In this document: one piece after another, positions 63,003-64,000 of the stretch
Layout of the letters: every line of letters begins with the position of its first letter
Position numbering within the stretch: the first letter of the stretch is position 1
Assembly (NCBI GenBank): GCA_000961655.1
Contig: LADR01000067.1
Location: 84,582-148,581, forward strand
Length of the DNA stretch: 64,000 bases
Direction of reading: 5' to 3'
Origin: Desulfatitalea sp. BRH_c12
Lineage (GTDB): Bacteria > Desulfobacterota > Desulfobacteria > Desulfobacterales > Desulfosarcinaceae
The notes under the pieces: model-generated
The model's input: only the letters and a program-made list of their open reading frames with translations
What the model was told of the DNA's origin: nothing
The model's database searches: none
Program-made: the position numbers and the translations under genes

Positions 63003-63406
63003 AAATAAATTTCCATCGTAAGGATTTAGTGGTAGTAAGAAAAAGTACAAACAGATCCGTCAAAGTGGGCTCCTGCACGCGGGACGGGGAAAAACCTTGC
63101 GACAACGCGGGGGCGGCATGCCTCGACCTGGTCTGCGGCGATGAGCTTGCAACCGGTCCTTCGGTCAACCCGGCGTTCTCGGAAATTTGCGCGGGCGGGA
63201 TCGACAACAATTGCGACGAGCTCACCGACTGCTACGATGTCACGAATTGCGCGCCGGATGCAGGCTGTTCGGCCTGTATTGATGAAGATGGTGACAGGTA
63301 TTTTGCCGTGAATGCTCTGTGTTTCGGCGGGTCGATTTTAATGCGGATATCAATCCCAGGCGGAATGAGTTTTCGGATGCCCTTCACCGACATGCTCGGC
63401 TTGTGA
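62999..63406 (+). pseudogene. Fragment with MopE-type Asp/Cys-rich motif
   Basis: A 135-codon frame with CTRDGEKPCDNAGAACLDLVCGD, then EICAGGIDNNCDELTDCYDVTNC and CIDEDGDRY. These are the Cys/Asp-rich words of the MopE / 'putative metal-binding motif' proteins, secreted proteins of deltaproteobacteria and methanotrophs. After the glycine-rich CFGGS the expected DCNDxDxxINPG continues only in another frame (DFNADINPRRNEF), so there is a frameshift near 63330. No signal peptide precedes it. It is probably a displaced internal fragment of a large surface protein. Confidence 0.6.
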
Positions 63407-63463
63407 TATCGATGTAACAGCAAACGGCTTCATCAAACCGATTGGAAATATCAACTGCCCAGG

Positions 63464-64000
63464 TCAATTCTGCCCATACTCCATATTCAACAACTGTGTT
63501 AGCGAGTAGTTTCCCCAATCTACTGAGATCCCTTTCCGTTTGAGGCGGTTTGCCGCCTCGATCTTAGACTCTGTCTCAAGCATATCCGTTAGAGAGCTTG
63601 TTCGCCAGTCCACGTTATAGCCGAGCCGAGTAAGGCGGTTTGCCGCCTCGATCTTAGACTCTGTCTCAAGCATATCCGTTAGAGAGCTTGTTCGCCAGTC
63701 CACGTTATAGCCGAGCCGAGTAAGGCGGTTTGCCGCCTCGATCTTAGACTCTGTCTCAAGCATATCCGTTAGAGAGCTTGTTCGCCAGTCCACGTTATAG
63801 CCGAGCCGAGTAAGGCGGTTTGCCGCCTCGATCTTAGACTCTGTCTCAAGCATATCCGTTAGAGAGCTTGTTCGCCAGTCCACGTTATAGCCGAGCCGAG
63901 TAAGGCGGTTTGCCGCCTCGATCTTAGACTCTGTCTCAAGCATATCCGTTAGAGAGCTTGTTCGCCAGTCCACGTTATAGCCGAGCCGAGTAAGGCGGTT
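63464..64000 (-). CDS. Protein of identical 30-residue repeats, N-terminus outside window
   Basis: A minus-strand frame, open to the right edge, with its stop at 63464. It consists of at least five identical 30-residue units with the core DWRTSSLTDMLETES, then KIEAANRLTRLGYNV. A last variant unit contains NRLKRKGISVDW, and the end is GNYSLTQLLNMEYGQN. Each unit should give one or two helices. I do not recognise the family. The variant end unit suggests that the array grew by duplication of an inner unit. The start and total repeat number lie outside. Confidence 0.75.
   Translation of the reverse strand, partial: NRLTRLGYNVDWRTSSLTDMLETESKIEAANRLTRLGYNVDWRTSSLTDMLETESKIEAANRLTRLGYNVDWRTSSLTDMLETESKIEAANRLTRLGYNVDWRTSSLTDMLETESKIEAANRLTRLGYNVDWRTSSLTDMLETESKIEAANRLKRKGISVDWGNYSLTQLLNMEYGQN
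63544..64000. repeat. Perfect 90-bp tandem repeat
   Basis: Five units with exact 90-bp period; the word TTCGCCAGTC recurs at 63601, 63691, 63781, 63871 and 63961. No difference between units was seen inside the array. Each contains the small hairpin GGCGGTTTGCCGCC. The array continues beyond the window. Confidence 0.97.

Noticed and set aside
63544..64000. CRISPR-like array
   Set aside because: The repeats are 90 bp with no unique spacers, and form a continuous reading frame, so it is a coding tandem repeat.

Overview
The window looks like a chromosome segment of a Gram-negative sulfate-reducer-type bacterium, most likely a Desulfobacterota/Desulfobacterales relative. This is inferred from gene content (type II secretion, YqgE, dnaG-rpoD next to a tRNA, a Nif3-like protein, a C4 zinc-ribbon protein and rnpB) and from moderately GC-rich coding sequence. 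No rRNA or marker phylogeny is available here, so the assignment stays an inference.

From 1 to about 24.3 kb lies ordinary core genome: a truncated short-chain dehydrogenase, yqgE, a dynamin-like GTPase, a ParA-type ATPase flanked by low-complexity repeats, a YcaO-TPR protein, hisB, a secreted protein, dnaG-rpoD, tRNA(CAU), a Nif3-like protein, a zinc-ribbon coiled-coil protein and rnpB. A two-gene SUF unit follows (sufC plus a SufB/D-type scaffold), abutting an unusual gene whose C-terminus is HPr-like, then ispD. After these come a divergent LOG-like/YvcK pair, an AhpF-like thioredoxin-reductase fusion, and aroQ-rpe.

From 24.5 to 44.0 kb nearly everything is on the minus strand in one long run. 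Read in the direction of transcription it is ribF, a flippase-like membrane protein, def, fmt, rsmB, then a complete-looking type II secretion cluster (gspF,G,H,I,J,K,L,M,N,C,D,E), then a YidD-like protein with a signal peptide and a TPR/membrane protein. The secretin carries a C-terminal SPOR-like domain.

At 44.07 kb a tRNA-Leu(CAG) is the apparent target of an integrated element: a tyrosine integrase ends 30 bp from the tRNA. It is followed by 9-bp iterated repeats, a primase-helicase, an excisionase-like HTH protein, an unknown protein and a serine recombinase (44.2-50.6 kb). No second tRNA 3'-end copy was spotted, so the far boundary is unknown.

From 51 kb to the right edge is an accessory, partly decaying region. 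It holds a PAS histidine kinase fused to a receiver, a possible orphan gene cassette with attC-like flanks, and a twice-frameshifted gene resembling a family-A polymerase palm. It also holds three near-identical KpnI-site hairpins, a uracil-DNA-glycosylase-like gene with an unlisted 51-aa membrane protein upstream, and at least four broken BRO-N antirepressor-like fragments. Several unknown genes follow, then a MopE-like fragment and a protein made of identical 30-residue repeats running off the right end. The recurring GGGCCTCACTC-type word and the number of broken genes suggest phage- or island-derived DNA.
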